From Cellulomonas sp. 73-92 (GTDB taxonomy: Bacteria; Actinomycetota; Actinomycetes; Actinomycetales; Cellulomonadaceae), in assembly GCF_001898175.1 (NCBI RefSeq), contig NZ_MKTH01000013.1, positions 561,051 through 625,050 of the forward strand: a stretch of 64,000 nucleotides of DNA, written 5' to 3'. Under the pieces are notes generated by a model, which searched no databases, had not been told where the DNA came from, and worked only from the letters and a program-made list of their open reading frames with translations. A program made the translations under genes and the position numbers. Shown here one piece after another: positions 34,926 through 43,928 of this stretch; within the stretch, counting starts at the first letter, position 1; the number at the start of each line of letters is the position of its first letter.

Positions 34926-37562
34926 GTGACGACAGCGCTGTACCGCCGGTACCGGCCCCAGACCTTCGCCGAGGTCATCGGGCAGGACCACGTCACGGCG
35001 CCCCTGCGCGCGGCGCTGCGGAGCGGCCAGGTGAACCACGCCTACCTGTTCAGCGGCCCGCGCGGCTGCGGCAAGACGAGCTCGGCGCGCATCCTCGCGC
35101 GGATCCTCAACTGCGAGCAGAACACCCCCGAGCATCCGACGGACACGCCGTGCGGCGTGTGCCCCTCGTGCGTCGAGCTGGCCACGGGCGGGCCGGGCTC
35201 GCTGGACGTGGTGGAGATCGACGCAGCCTCGCACGGCGGCGTGGACGACGCCCGGGAGCTGCGCGAGCGGGCGACGTTCGCCCCCGCGCGCGACCGCTAC
35301 AAGGTGTTCATCATCGACGAGGCCCACATGGTCTCGAACCAGGGCTTCAACGCGCTGCTGAAGATCGTCGAGGAGCCACCGCCGCACGTGCGGTTCGTCT
35401 TCGCGACCACCGAGCCGGACCGCGTGATCCCGACGATCCGCTCGCGCACCCACCACTACCCGTTCCGGCTGGTGCCGCCAGACGTGCTGGTGCCGTTCCT
35501 GCAGCAGGTCTGCGACGCCGAGGGGGTCGCCGTCGGCTCGGGCGTGCTGCCGCTCGTCGTGCGCGCCGGTGCCGGGTCGGTGCGCGACTCGCTGTCCGTG
35601 CTGGACCAGCTCATGGCCGGGTCGGGCGGCGCCGGGCTGGAGTACGACGCCGCGGTGGCGCTCCTCGGCTACACGCCCGCCACGCTGCTCGACGACCTGG
35701 TCGACGCGATCGCGGCGCGCGACGGGGCGACGGCGTTCGCCGTGGTCGAGCGCGTCATCGCCACCGGGCACGAGCCGCGGCGCTTCGTCGAGGACCTGCT
35801 GGAACGGCTGCGCGACCTCATCGTCATCTCGGCGTCCGGGCAGGCGGCGTCGGCGGCCCTGGGGTCGCTGCCGGAGGACCAGCTGGCCCGGATGGCGGCG
35901 CAGGCACAGCACCTGGGCTCCGCGGAGCTGTCCCGCTCGGCCGACCTCGCGAACGCCGCGCTGACCGAGATGGTGGGGGCGACCTCGCCGCGGCTGCACC
36001 TCGAGCTGCTCATGGCGCGGCTGCTGCTGCCCGCGGCCGACGACGGATCGGCCGGCTACGGCGCCCGGCTGGACCGGCTGGAGCGCGGGTGGGTGCCGGG
36101 TGCCGCCTCCGCCGCGCCGGCGGTTGTGCCGGCCGCGCCCGTGCCGGCAGCGCCATCGGTGGCGCCGGCCCCCGCGTCGGCGGCGTCGGCATCGGCCGCG
36201 CCTGCTGGGCCGGTGCGGGAGACTGCCGCACACACCGCTGCGCCACCACCCGCGCCCACGGCATCGCCCACCGCCGCGGCGGGCGTCACCGGAGTGGAGA
36301 CATCCAGGTCGGCCGTGGAGAGGTCCGGCACCGCCGGGGAGCCGTCGGGGCCGCCCGTCGCCCGAGTGGAGACAGCCGACTTCCACGTGGAGCCCGCGGG
36401 CGCGCCCGAGCCGCGAGTGGAGCCGTCCGACACGGACGTGGAGCCGCCCGACGTGGAGTGGAGCCAGTCGGCAGGCGACACGCCGCCGGACACGTCGCCC
36501 GGCTCCACCGAGCCCCACTCGACGTCGCCGGCGCCGGCATCTGCACCGGTACCAGCCGCACCGACCCCGGTGGCGGCCGCGCCGGCACGATCGGGGCAGG
36601 ACACCGAGATGCTGCGGCGGCGGTGGCCCGAGGTGCTCGAGACCGTCAAGGGGTTGCGCCGGGTCACGTGGATCCTCGTCGGCCAGAACGCACAGGTCCA
36701 CGACCTGGACGCGTCGGTGCTGCGGCTGTCGTTCCCCTCGGCGGGCATGGTCGACCGGTTCCGTGACCACGCCGACGTCGTCGCGCGGGCCGTGCGGGAG
36801 ACGCTCGGCTTCGACGTCCACGTCCAGGCGGTCCTGGTCGGGGCGCCCGAGCCGTCGGGCTCGTCGGGCGGCGCGCCTTCGACCTCGGCGACACCGGCCG
36901 GCCCGGGAACGTCGGTCGGCACACCGCCGCACGGGATCCCCTCGGCCGAGGAGGCCGCCGCGTCCTGGGACGCGCCGGCGCGGCCGTCCGGAGGCTCGTC
37001 GGCCGGCGGCGGCACGAGCACCGCCGGCGGGACGGGTGGGCGTTCGCCCTCGGCCGCAGAACGCTCGCCGTCGGACGCGGGGGCGGGTGGACCAGCGGGC
37101 CGCGGCGAACCCGCGCGCGGTCGCTCGTCGTCGGCGGGCGGCAGCTCCTCGTCGGGCACGACGTCGTCGGTGGACCGCGACAGGGCGTCGTCCGCCGCCT
37201 CGTCGTCCGTGGGCCGAGGCGGCGCGTCGGCGGTCCGTGGCTCGTCGTCGGCCAGGTCGGCCGGGTCGGCCGCCGGGCCGGGGAGTGGCGCATCGTCGTC
37301 GGCGACCCGGTCGTCGGCTGCGGACCCCGCCGGGTCCGACGACCAGGACGACGATCCCGACGAACCGCCGATCGACATGCCCGAGGACGAGTTCCCGGAG
37401 GACCTCCCGCCCGAGGACATCGGCGCACCGCGGCCACCCGAGGAGGACGAGCCGTCGCCGGACGACCCGCTCATCGAGGGCTCCAACCTGGTCGGCGCGC
37501 CGCTCGTCGCGCGGCTGCTGGGGGGCACGGTCATCGAGGAGCAGGTGGACGAACCTCGCTGA
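34926..37562 (+). CDS. dnaX: DNA polymerase III subunit gamma/tau
   Basis: An 878-residue clamp-loader ATPase. Walker A is SGPRGCGKTS with Lys50, a Cys4 zinc module surrounds CGVCPSC, Walker B is FIIDEAHMVS, and the sensor region lies in FVFATTEPDRVIPTIRSR. Residues after about 390 are a very long Ala/Pro/Ser/Gly-rich low-complexity tail containing an island of folded sequence (RRRWPEVLETVKGLRRVTWI), then an acidic C-terminus. The GTG start gives the standard VTTALYRRYRPQTF beginning. No obvious programmed-frameshift signal for a short gamma form was recognised. Confidence 0.96.
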   Translation: MTTALYRRYRPQTFAEVIGQDHVTAPLRAALRSGQVNHAYLFSGPRGCGKTSSARILARILNCEQNTPEHPTDTPCGVCPSCVELATGGPGSLDVVEIDAASHGGVDDARELRERATFAPARDRYKVFIIDEAHMVSNQGFNALLKIVEEPPPHVRFVFATTEPDRVIPTIRSRTHHYPFRLVPPDVLVPFLQQVCDAEGVAVGSGVLPLVVRAGAGSVRDSLSVLDQLMAGSGGAGLEYDAAVALLGYTPATLLDDLVDAIAARDGATAFAVVERVIATGHEPRRFVEDLLERLRDLIVISASGQAASAALGSLPEDQLARMAAQAQHLGSAELSRSADLANAALTEMVGATSPRLHLELLMARLLLPAADDGSAGYGARLDRLERGWVPGAASAAPAVVPAAPVPAAPSVAPAPASAASASAAPAGPVRETAAHTAAPPPAPTASPTAAAGVTGVETSRSAVERSGTAGEPSGPPVARVETADFHVEPAGAPEPRVEPSDTDVEPPDVEWSQSAGDTPPDTSPGSTEPHSTSPAPASAPVPAAPTPVAAAPARSGQDTEMLRRRWPEVLETVKGLRRVTWILVGQNAQVHDLDASVLRLSFPSAGMVDRFRDHADVVARAVRETLGFDVHVQAVLVGAPEPSGSSGGAPSTSATPAGPGTSVGTPPHGIPSAEEAAASWDAPARPSGGSSAGGGTSTAGGTGGRSPSAAERSPSDAGAGGPAGRGEPARGRSSSAGGSSSSGTTSSVDRDRASSAASSSVGRGGASAVRGSSSARSAGSAAGPGSGASSSATRSSAADPAGSDDQDDDPDEPPIDMPEDEFPEDLPPEDIGAPRPPEEDEPSPDDPLIEGSNLVGAPLVARLLGGTVIEEQVDEPR

Positions 37563-37612
37563 CGAGGACCACCGTGCCCAGCGCGCCCGTCGGGCTCGTC
37601 GGACGCGCCGAT

Positions 37613-37618
37613 TAGGCT
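37613..37618 (+). promoter_or_regulatory. Probable leaderless -10 box of recR
   Basis: TAGGCT ends 6 nt before GTG 37625; no Shine-Dalgarno precedes the start. Confidence 0.5.
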
Positions 37619-37624
37619 GTCCAC

Positions 37625-38224
37625 GTGTATGAGGGCGCGCTGCAGGACCTGGTCGACGAGCTCGGCCGGCTGCCCGGCGTCGGCCCAAAGAGCGCCCAGC
37701 GCATCGCCTTCCACATCCTCGCGGCCGACCCGGCCGACGTGCACCGCCTGGCGGACGCCCTCACGGAGGTCAAGGCGAAGGTCCGGTTCTGCGAGGTGTG
37801 CGGGAACGTCGCCGAGGAGGAGCGGTGCCGCATCTGCCGCGACCCGCGGCGCTCGCCAGCGGTGATCTGCGTGGTCGAGGAGCCGAAGGACGTCGTGGCG
37901 ATCGAGCGCACCCGGGAGTTCCGCGGCCGGTACCACGTGCTCGGCGGCGCCATCAACCCGATCGCCGGCGTCGGCCCGGACGACCTGCGGATCGCCTCGC
38001 TCATGTCGCGCCTGGCCGACGGCAGCGTCACCGAGGTCATCCTCGCGACCGACCCCAACGTGGAGGGCGAGGCCACGGCGACGTACCTCGCGCGGATGCT
38101 CGTGCCGATGGGGCTGACGGTCAGCCGGCTGGCGTCGGGGCTGCCGGTGGGAGGCGACCTGGAGTACGCCGACGAGGTGACGCTCGGCCGCGCGTTCGAG
38201 GGCCGGCGCAAGATCAGTGCGTGA
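37625..38224 (+). CDS. recR: Recombination mediator protein RecR
   Basis: 199 residues. Helix-hairpin-helix motif [19 protein letters not shown], zinc module [16 protein letters not shown], then a Toprim domain ([15 protein letters not shown]) and the conserved [16 protein letters not shown]. It acts with RecF/RecO in loading RecA at gaps. GTG start with a probable leaderless promoter. Followed 13 bp later by the DUF5063 gene, likely one operon. Confidence 0.97.
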   Translation: MYEGALQDLVDELGRLPGVGPKSAQRIAFHILAADPADVHRLADALTEVKAKVRFCEVCGNVAEEERCRICRDPRRSPAVICVVEEPKDVVAIERTREFRGRYHVLGGAINPIAGVGPDDLRIASLMSRLADGSVTEVILATDPNVEGEATATYLARMLVPMGLTVSRLASGLPVGGDLEYADEVTLGRAFEGRRKISA

Positions 38225-38237
38225 CGAGGGGGACGAG

Positions 38238-38801
38238 ATGACCGAGAGCGCCGCCGACCTGGCCTCGCTGGCCGACGCCACGGCCGAGGAGGCCCGCGGC
38301 TTCCTGACGACGGTGACGGAGGTGGCCGCCGGGAGCGCGCCGGAGGCGTCGCTGCCGCTGCTGCTGCTGGCGGTCTCGGACCTGCTGTCGGCGGGCGCAC
38401 GTCTCGGTGCGACCACCGACGTGGTGCCCGACGAGCGCTTCGAGCCCGACGCCGGGCCCGACCCCGACGTCGAGGCGTTGCGGGCCAACCTCGCCAACGT
38501 GTTCGAGGGGATCGACGACTTCCACGAGATCGTCGACCCGGTCGTCGGGCCCGAGGTGGAGCAGACCACCGTGTCCGGCGAGCTCGTCGCCATCGCGGGC
38601 GCCCTCGCCCAGGGGCTCAGGCACTACGAGCTGGGCCGCGTGCTCGAGGCCCTGTGGTGGTGGCAGTTCTCGTACCTCTCGGACTGGGGTGCGCGCGCGA
38701 CGTCCGTGCTGGCGACGGTCCAGTCGATCCTCACGCACCTGCGCCTCGACGTGGACGACGACGTCGCGGCCGAGGCGGAGTACGACGCCCTCCAGCCGTA
38801 G
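38238..38801 (+). CDS. DUF5063-family protein downstream of recR
   Basis: A 187-residue acidic, largely helical protein (SLPLLLLAVSDLLSAGARLGA, YELGRVLEALWWWQFSYLSDW). ATG 38238 with a nearby purine-rich GAGGGGGACGAG. It lies 13 bp after recR, matching a recurrent actinobacterial arrangement (family name from memory). No catalytic motif or signal peptide. Function unknown. Confidence 0.82.
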   Translation: MTESAADLASLADATAEEARGFLTTVTEVAAGSAPEASLPLLLLAVSDLLSAGARLGATTDVVPDERFEPDAGPDPDVEALRANLANVFEGIDDFHEIVDPVVGPEVEQTTVSGELVAIAGALAQGLRHYELGRVLEALWWWQFSYLSDWGARATSVLATVQSILTHLRLDVDDDVAAEAEYDALQP

Positions 38802-38808
38802 CGCGGCG

Positions 38809-38887
38809 CCGAGCGCATAGTTCGTCGACGAGCTCCAGGGTTTCGGTGCCCGGAAGGGTCGATCTCGCTCATGAACTATGCGCTCGG
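38809..38887. repeat. 79-nt hairpin unit 1, overlapping the 3' end of the DUF559 gene
   Basis: Terminal arms CCGAGCGCATAGTTC (38809-38823) and GAACTATGCGCTCGG (38873-38887) are perfectly complementary, with an inner imperfect stem TTTCGG/CCGGAA. It has the same length and terminal sequence as unit 2 at 39874-39952. The right arm encodes the last residues and supplies the stop of the DUF559 gene. Confidence 0.75.
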
Positions 38888-39807
38888 TGGCTCCGGGCGC
38901 CGCTGACGCCGGCCTGACGCAGGCGGGCGGCCATCGGGGCGCCGCGCCACGCGTCGGCCCAGGTCCAGCGGACGACCGTCGTACCCGTCCGGCGCAGCCG
39001 ATCCTCGCGGACCTTCTCGTCCCACAAGCGATCGGCCGCCTGGGGAATCGATTCCTCCATCCCGTACTTGGAGCGGCCGTCGAACTCGCCGATGACGCGT
39101 GCGTCGTCCCACCAGAAGTCGACGCGTCCGACGAAGCCGTCGGAGTCCCGGACGACGTGCTGCAGCTCGGGTGTGGGGAGGCCCAGCTCGCGCATCCGCA
39201 CGCGGCTCAGGGACTCGCCCGGGGACTCGCAGCGGCCGTCGACGAAACCGACGACATCCCGGGCGACCCGCGAGCCGCGCCGGCTTCCGGCGCAGTCGGC
39301 CTCGGCGCACAGCTCGTCGAGCGTGACGATGCCCCGGTGGAGGGCAGCGTCACCTGCGGCGACGCCCGCAAGGAACCCGTGCGCGCGGGCGAGGTCGACG
39401 ACGGTACGGGCGACGCTCGTGACGTCGATGCCATCCACGACCTGGTGCGCAAGCGGTCGGTCGGTGGCATGACGGGCCAGGTCGGCGCGGGAGACGCCGC
39501 CCGACCGTCCGGGGAAGGTGACGTGGACGCCGTCGCTCGGGCAGCCGACGACGGGCAGACCCCAGACGGCCGCCGCCGAGCGGTGGGACACGACGGCATC
39601 AGCCCGCAGTGCGGCGACGTTGGCGCGCACCGCGATGAGATGACGTTGGGTGTCGTCGATCTCGCTCCAGTGGTCGCTGCCCACGTAGGCGCCGCGGCGC
39701 ACGCGGCGGAGGTCGTCCCGGCGAGCGGCACGTCGCAGCGCATCCGCCTGCGAGGCAGAGGCCTCGGCGATGCGGAGAAGGGCCGCGGCCCGCAGGGGTT
39801 CGTCCAC
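38869..39807 (-). CDS. DUF559 (VSR-like nuclease) protein with AbiEi-like N-terminus
   Basis: About 312 residues from GTG 39807 (VDEPLRAAALL). The N-terminal part (ADALRRAARRDDLRRVRRGAYV, VSHRSAAAVWGLP) resembles the winged-helix/AbiEi-like region common in actinobacterial single-gene proteins. The C-terminal part (GFVGRVDFWWDDARVIGEFD followed by GRSKYG) has the Asp...Glu-x-Asp pattern of the VSR/DUF559 endonuclease fold. There is no antitoxin partner. The last residues RAHSS and the stop lie inside a 79-nt hairpin repeat, and a second copy lies 66 bp upstream of the start. Function unproven; it may be a selfish or defence nuclease. Confidence 0.8.
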   Translation of the reverse strand: MDEPLRAAALLRIAEASASQADALRRAARRDDLRRVRRGAYVGSDHWSEIDDTQRHLIAVRANVAALRADAVVSHRSAAAVWGLPVVGCPSDGVHVTFPGRSGGVSRADLARHATDRPLAHQVVDGIDVTSVARTVVDLARAHGFLAGVAAGDAALHRGIVTLDELCAEADCAGSRRGSRVARDVVGFVDGRCESPGESLSRVRMRELGLPTPELQHVVRDSDGFVGRVDFWWDDARVIGEFDGRSKYGMEESIPQAADRLWDEKVREDRLRRTGTTVVRWTWADAWRGAPMAARLRQAGVSGARSHRAHSS

Positions 39808-39873
39808 CGGCCAACGGTGGCACCCCTCCTCCTGGCGTGGCGCTACGCATCCACAAGCGCCGCCGACTCCTCG

Positions 39874-39952
39874 CCGAGCGCATCGTTGGTCGGCCACATC
39901 GACCCTTCCGTGCACCGGAAGGCGTGAGTTCGGCGATGAACTTTGCGCTCGG
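39874..39952. repeat. 79-nt hairpin unit 2, upstream of the DUF559 gene
   Basis: Begins CCGAGCGCAT and ends TGAACTTTGCGCTCGG. The outer arms pair with a few mismatches, and there is an inner stem CCTTCC/GGAAGG. Aligned without gaps to unit 1 it is about 70 percent identical, with identity concentrated at both ends and the CCGGAAGG core. Same orientation as unit 1. Confidence 0.7.
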
Positions 39953-39982
39953 TGGACCGGGACCGGGACCGGGATGGGGCGG

Positions 39983-40045
39983 TCGAGTGGTCAGGGCGCG
40001 GGGGAGTCGAGTGGTCAGGGCGCGGGGGAGTCGAGTGGTCAGGGG
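39983..40045. repeat. 24-bp tandem repeat (about 2.6 copies)
   Basis: Two identical 24-bp units starting TCGAGTGGTCAGGG (39983-40006, 40007-40030) and a 15-nt partial third. It overlaps the last few bases of the small Cys-rich gene. Preceded by three GGGACC triplet-like units. Not CRISPR: there are no spacers. Confidence 0.75.
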
Positions 40046-40242
40046 TGCGCGGGGGGCGAGTGCGGGGGAGTCGTGCGTTGCGGGCGGCGGGCCAGCGTCA
40101 TCTCGTGGAGCTGTTCGCGCTGGTCCTCGTCGTCCATGACCAGCCACACCAGGCCACAGTTGTGCGGGCCGTCCGCGCCGGGGAAGCACAGCGAGCAGGT
40201 GTCCCCCGGCCGGATCGGGCACTTCGGCTCCGGGCGTCCCAT
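40039..40242 (-). CDS. Small Cys-rich protein (67 residues)
   Basis: MGRPEPKCPIRPGDTCSLCF then PGADGPHNCGLVWLVMDD. ATG 40242 has AAGGAG 6 nt upstream. Four Cys in the pattern C-x7-C-x2-C-x9-C suggest metal binding, possibly zinc. I recall a similar actinobacterial family (DUF6767), not verified here. It follows hemD on the same strand after 167 bp. The 3' end runs into a tandem repeat, so the tail (RRPQRTTPPHSPPAHP) may be variable. Confidence 0.8.
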   Translation of the reverse strand: MGRPEPKCPIRPGDTCSLCFPGADGPHNCGLVWLVMDDEDQREQLHEMTLARRPQRTTPPHSPPAHP

Positions 40243-40409
40243 CGGTGCTCCTTCATGTCGCGCGTCTCGGGCGCGGGCGTTGCCGGTCGCTGCTCCGGCC
40301 GCCGGGCGGTGGTGGTGGGTGGGCTTCCAGTCGCTGGGTGCCTGCCTGTCCACCCAGGGTCGCCCGGCGGGTTCCCGGCAGGGCGCCGACTGGTCCTCAC
40401 CGGCGAGCG

Positions 40410-41525
40410 CTACCCGCCTCGTGTGCCCGGTCGTCCGACGGCGACGTGCGCGGCGAGCGCGTCGAGGAGCGCGGGGACCGTGCGATCGGCGGCGACCACG
40501 TCGACACGGAGGCCTGCGGCCGCCGCGTCGGCTGCGGTGCGCGGGCCGAGGCAGGCGACGACGGTCCCTGGCAGCAGCGGGCCGAGCTGCACGGCGACCG
40601 AGCGGGCGACCGATCCCGAGGTGACCAGCACTGCGTCTGCACCATCGCGGACCGCGGCGCGAGCGGCGTCGTCCATGCCGACCGCGACCGTGCGGTACGC
40701 GACGACGGCGGTGACGTCGGCCCCGCGAGCGGCGAGCGCGCGGCCGAGACCGGGGTCGGCGATGTCGGACTGGGGAAGGAGCACCCGACCGGCGTCGCCG
40801 GGCAGCTCGCCGGCCAGCCCGAGAGCCGAGTGGTCGGCCTCCGGGACGAGGTCGACGGCGATCCCGGCGCGCTCGCAGGCGGCGCGCGTGGCCCCGCCCA
40901 CTGCCGCGACCCGGGTGCCCGGTGGCACCGTCGCACCGCGCTCGACGAGCACCTCGACCGTCGTCGCGCTCGTCACCACGAGCCAGTCGAAGCCGCCGTG
41001 CCGCAGGCGGCCGAGCGCGGTCTCGAGCGCGGCCGGATCCTCCGGAGGGGCGAAACCGATGAGCGGCACGACGAGCGGCTCGGCGCCGCGGGCGCGCAGG
41101 TCGGCGGCCACGGCCTCGCCCCACGGCCCGCCCCGCGGCACCAGCACGCGCAGCCCGGCCAGGTCGCGAGCGTTGCCCGCACCGGGCCGCGTCGAGGCCT
41201 GGCCGCCAGCGCGGTCGGCACGGTCCGGGGCGTCGCTGGTGCGGTCGACATCGTCCGCGGCGGCGCTGGTCCCTACTTCGCCGGTGCGGTCGGACTCGTC
41301 CGGGGCGGCGCTGGTCCGTGCCTGGCCCGCGCGGTCGGCACGGTCCGGGGCGGCGCTGGTCCGTGCCTGGCCCGCGCGGTCGACACGGTCCGGGGCGTCG
41401 CTGGTGCGGTCGACATCGTCCGGGGCGGCGCTGGTCCGTGCCTGGCCCGCGCGGTCGGACTCGTCGTCGGCGGCGCGCCGCGGACGGTCGTCGCTCGGCA
41501 CCGCGGGCTCGCCCTGCGGTGTCAC
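40410..41525 (-). CDS. hemD: Uroporphyrinogen-III synthase with repetitive N-terminal extension
   Basis: 371 residues. The C-terminal 250 form the HemD fold ([68 protein letters not shown]). It cyclises hydroxymethylbilane. Residues about 24-110 are a charged, disordered extension of repeated [17 protein letters not shown] units not normal for HemD. GTG 41525 overlaps the hemL stop by 4 nt. A start nearer the enzyme domain cannot be excluded. Confidence 0.9.
   Translation of the reverse strand: MTPQGEPAVPSDDRPRRAADDESDRAGQARTSAAPDDVDRTSDAPDRVDRAGQARTSAAPDRADRAGQARTSAAPDESDRTGEVGTSAAADDVDRTSDAPDRADRAGGQASTRPGAGNARDLAGLRVLVPRGGPWGEAVAADLRARGAEPLVVPLIGFAPPEDPAALETALGRLRHGGFDWLVVTSATTVEVLVERGATVPPGTRVAAVGGATRAACERAGIAVDLVPEADHSALGLAGELPGDAGRVLLPQSDIADPGLGRALAARGADVTAVVAYRTVAVGMDDAARAAVRDGADAVLVTSGSVARSVAVQLGPLLPGTVVACLGPRTAADAAAAGLRVDVVAADRTVPALLDALAAHVAVGRPGTRGG
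41196..41456 (-). repeat. Tandem repeats within the hemD 5' coding region
   Basis: Units of about 45 bp encoding [15 protein letters not shown], interspersed with shorter units encoding [11 protein letters not shown], about six units in all. All lengths are multiples of three, keeping the frame. Confidence 0.8.
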
Positions 41526-42841
41526 TGACCCGGGGGCGTCGCGGCGGCCGCCGCCTGCGCGGCCGCGGGCAGGGCGTCGAGCACACGGGCGACCGCCTCG
41601 TCGTCGTGCGCGGCGGAGACGAACCACGCCTCGAAGACGGACGGCGGCAGGGACACCCCGGCATCGAGCATCGCGTGGAAGAAGGGGCCGTACCGGAAGG
41701 ACTCCTGGTCGCGGGCCTCGTCGTAGTCCCGCGGCCGGGCGTCGCGGAAGGCGACCGAGAACAGGTTCCCGGCGTGGCTGACGGCATGCACCACGCCGGC
41801 CGCGGCCAGCGCGGCAGAGGCCGCCGAGGAGACCGTGGCCGCGACGGCGTCGACGCGGGCGTAGACCTCGTCGTCCGCGGCACGCAGGGTGGCCAGGCCG
41901 GCGGCGACCGCCAGCGGGTTCCCGCTGAGCGTGCCGGCCTGGTAGACGGGTCCGAGCGGCGCCAGCAGGGACATCAGCGCGGCGGAGCCACCCACGGCCG
42001 CCAGCGGCAGGCCGCCGCCGATCACCTTGCCGAAGGTCACGAGGTCGGGCGCGAACGGGACCGGGTCGATGCCCCACCAGCCGGCGGGGCCGACGCGGAA
42101 CCCGGTGAGCACCTCGTCGAGGACGAGCAGGGCGCCGTGCTCGTGCGCGATGCCGGCCAGCGCGGCGTCGAAGCCCGGGGACGGCTCGACCACGCCCATG
42201 TTGGCCGGCGCGGCCTCGACGATGACCGCCGCGATCCGGTCGCCGTGCGCCGCGAAGACCGCGCGGACGGCGTCGAGGTCGTTGTAGGGCACGACGAGGG
42301 TCTGGCCGGCGATCGCCGCCGGCACGCCCGCCGACCCCGGCAGGGCCAGGGTGGCGACGCCCGAGCCGGCGTCGGCCAGCAGCCCGTCGGAGTGGCCGTG
42401 GTAGTGCCCGGCGAACTTGACGAGCACGTCGCGTCCGGTGGCACCCCGCGCGAGGCGGATCGCCGTCATGGTGGCCTCGGTGCCCGTGGACACCAGGCGC
42501 AGCCGCTCGACGGGTCCGGTGCCGTCGCGGCGGACCCGGTCGCGGACGAGCTCCGCGAGCTCCGTCTCCCCGGGCGTCGAGGCGCCGAAGCCGAGCCCGC
42601 GGGCGGCGGCGGCCTGGACCGCGTCGACGACGGCAGGGTGGGCGTGCCCGAGGAGGGCCGGACCCCAGGACCCGACGAGGTCCACGTACCGGCGGCCCTC
42701 GACGTCGGTGACGTAGGGGCCGGACCCGGACACGAGGAACCGCGGCGTGCCGCCGACGGAGCGGTAGGCGCGCACCGGCGACGAGACGCCGCCGGGCATC
42801 ACGGCCTGCGCGCGGGCGAACTCCGCGTCGTTGCTCGTCAT
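41522..42841 (-). CDS. hemL: Glutamate-1-semialdehyde 2,1-aminomutase
   Basis: A 439-residue PLP enzyme making 5-aminolevulinate from glutamate-1-semialdehyde. Landmarks are [43 protein letters not shown] and the PLP lysine in [19 protein letters not shown]. The start overlaps the 41-residue ORF and the end overlaps hemD, each by 4 nt. With HemA it forms the C5 route. Confidence 0.97.
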   Translation of the reverse strand: MTSNDAEFARAQAVMPGGVSSPVRAYRSVGGTPRFLVSGSGPYVTDVEGRRYVDLVGSWGPALLGHAHPAVVDAVQAAAARGLGFGASTPGETELAELVRDRVRRDGTGPVERLRLVSTGTEATMTAIRLARGATGRDVLVKFAGHYHGHSDGLLADAGSGVATLALPGSAGVPAAIAGQTLVVPYNDLDAVRAVFAAHGDRIAAVIVEAAPANMGVVEPSPGFDAALAGIAHEHGALLVLDEVLTGFRVGPAGWWGIDPVPFAPDLVTFGKVIGGGLPLAAVGGSAALMSLLAPLGPVYQAGTLSGNPLAVAAGLATLRAADDEVYARVDAVAATVSSAASAALAAAGVVHAVSHAGNLFSVAFRDARPRDYDEARDQESFRYGPFFHAMLDAGVSLPPSVFEAWFVSAAHDDEAVARVLDALPAAAQAAAAATPPGQ

Positions 42842-42963
42842 CGCGTCCCGTCCGCATCGTCGGTGGTGCGCTGCGTGGGGATCACCTGCGCGTCGTTCGC
42901 CGCCTTCGGAGGTCCGTCCATCTGCTGGGCAGCCGGGTCTCCAGGCTCCTCGGGCATCATCAT
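42838..42963 (-). CDS. 41-residue ORF coupled between hemB and hemL
   Basis: [20 protein letters not shown] followed by [21 protein letters not shown]. The first ATG overlaps the hemB stop (ATGA) and its own stop overlaps the hemL start (ATGA), so it precisely bridges the two genes with 4-nt overlaps at both ends. It is hydrophilic, Pro/Asp-rich and probably disordered. It may be a true microprotein or serve to carry ribosomes from hemB to hemL. No family recognised. Confidence 0.6.
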   Translation of the reverse strand: MMMPEEPGDPAAQQMDGPPKAANDAQVIPTQRTTDDADGTR

Positions 42964-43928
42964 CGCAGCCAGGCGGCCAGCTCGACCGCCCAGTAGGTGA
43001 GCACCGCCTCGGCTCCCGCCCGGCGGATGGACAGCACCGACTCCTCGACCACCCGGCGCCGGTCGATCCAGCCGTGCGCGGCGGCGGCCTCGATCATCGA
43101 GTACTCGCCGGAGACCTGGTACGCCCACACCGGGACGGTGCTGACGGCGGCGGCGTCGGCCAGGACGTCGAGGTAGCTCATCGCCGGCTTGACCATGACG
43201 ACGTCGGCGCCCTCGGCGAGGTCCAGCGTCACCTCACGCAGCCCCTCGCGGCGGTTGGCCGGGTCGAGCTGGTAGGTGCGCCGGTCGCCCTGCAGCGACG
43301 ACTGCACGGCCTCGCGGAAGGGGCCGTAGAACGCCGAGGCGTACTTGGCGGCGTAGCCGAGGATGGCGGTGTCCTCGAAGCCGGCGTCGTCCAGCGCGGC
43401 ACGCACGGCCGCGACCTGGCCGTCCATCATCCCCGACAGGCCCAGCAGCTGGGAGCCCGACGACGCCTGCACCAGCGCCATCTCCCGGTACCGCAGCAGC
43501 GACGCGGCGTTGTCCACCCGCCCGCGCTCGTCGAGCACGCCGCAGTGGCCGTGGTCGGTGAACTCGTCGAGGCACAGGTCCGTCTGCACGACGAGCGCGT
43601 CGCCCGCCTCGGCGACGGCCACCCGGGTGGCGACGTTGAGGATCCCGTCCGGGTCGGTGGCGCCGGAGCCGACGGCGTCCTTGTGCTCCGGCACGCCGAA
43701 GAGCATGACGCCGCCGATGCCCGCTTCCGCGGCCTCGGCGATGGCCCGGCGGAGGGAGTCGAGCGAGTGCTGGACCACGCCGGGCATCGACGCGATCGGC
43801 ACGGGCGACGTGATGCCCTCGCGGACGAACATCGGCAGCACCAGCTGGGCCGGATGGATCCGCGTCTGCGCGACGAGGCGGCGCATGGCCGGTGTCGCGC
43901 GCAGGGTGCGCGGGTGCACGCCGCTCAT
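42960..43928 (-). CDS. hemB: Porphobilinogen synthase (ALA dehydratase)
   Basis: 322 residues; condenses two 5-aminolevulinates. The metal-site loop is [14 protein letters not shown], the active-site lysines lie in [14 protein letters not shown] and [11 protein letters not shown], and the C-terminus has [10 protein letters not shown]. It retains Cys ligands typical of zinc-dependent forms at least in part. ATG 43928 overlaps the hemC stop by 4 nt. Confidence 0.97.
   Translation of the reverse strand: MSGVHPRTLRATPAMRRLVAQTRIHPAQLVLPMFVREGITSPVPIASMPGVVQHSLDSLRRAIAEAAEAGIGGVMLFGVPEHKDAVGSGATDPDGILNVATRVAVAEAGDALVVQTDLCLDEFTDHGHCGVLDERGRVDNAASLLRYREMALVQASSGSQLLGLSGMMDGQVAAVRAALDDAGFEDTAILGYAAKYASAFYGPFREAVQSSLQGDRRTYQLDPANRREGLREVTLDLAEGADVVMVKPAMSYLDVLADAAAVSTVPVWAYQVSGEYSMIEAAAAHGWIDRRRVVEESVLSIRRAGAEAVLTYWAVELAAWLR

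Noticed and set aside
34569..37688. Very long minus-strand frame opposite dnaX
   Set aside because: It spans the SRP RNA and mirrors the clear gamma/tau subunit; composition is Arg/Gly/Ala-rich without domains, a typical high-GC shadow.
39983..40045. CRISPR-like array
   Set aside because: Units are directly adjacent without spacers and only about 2.6 copies are present; the same reasoning applies to the hemD coding repeats.
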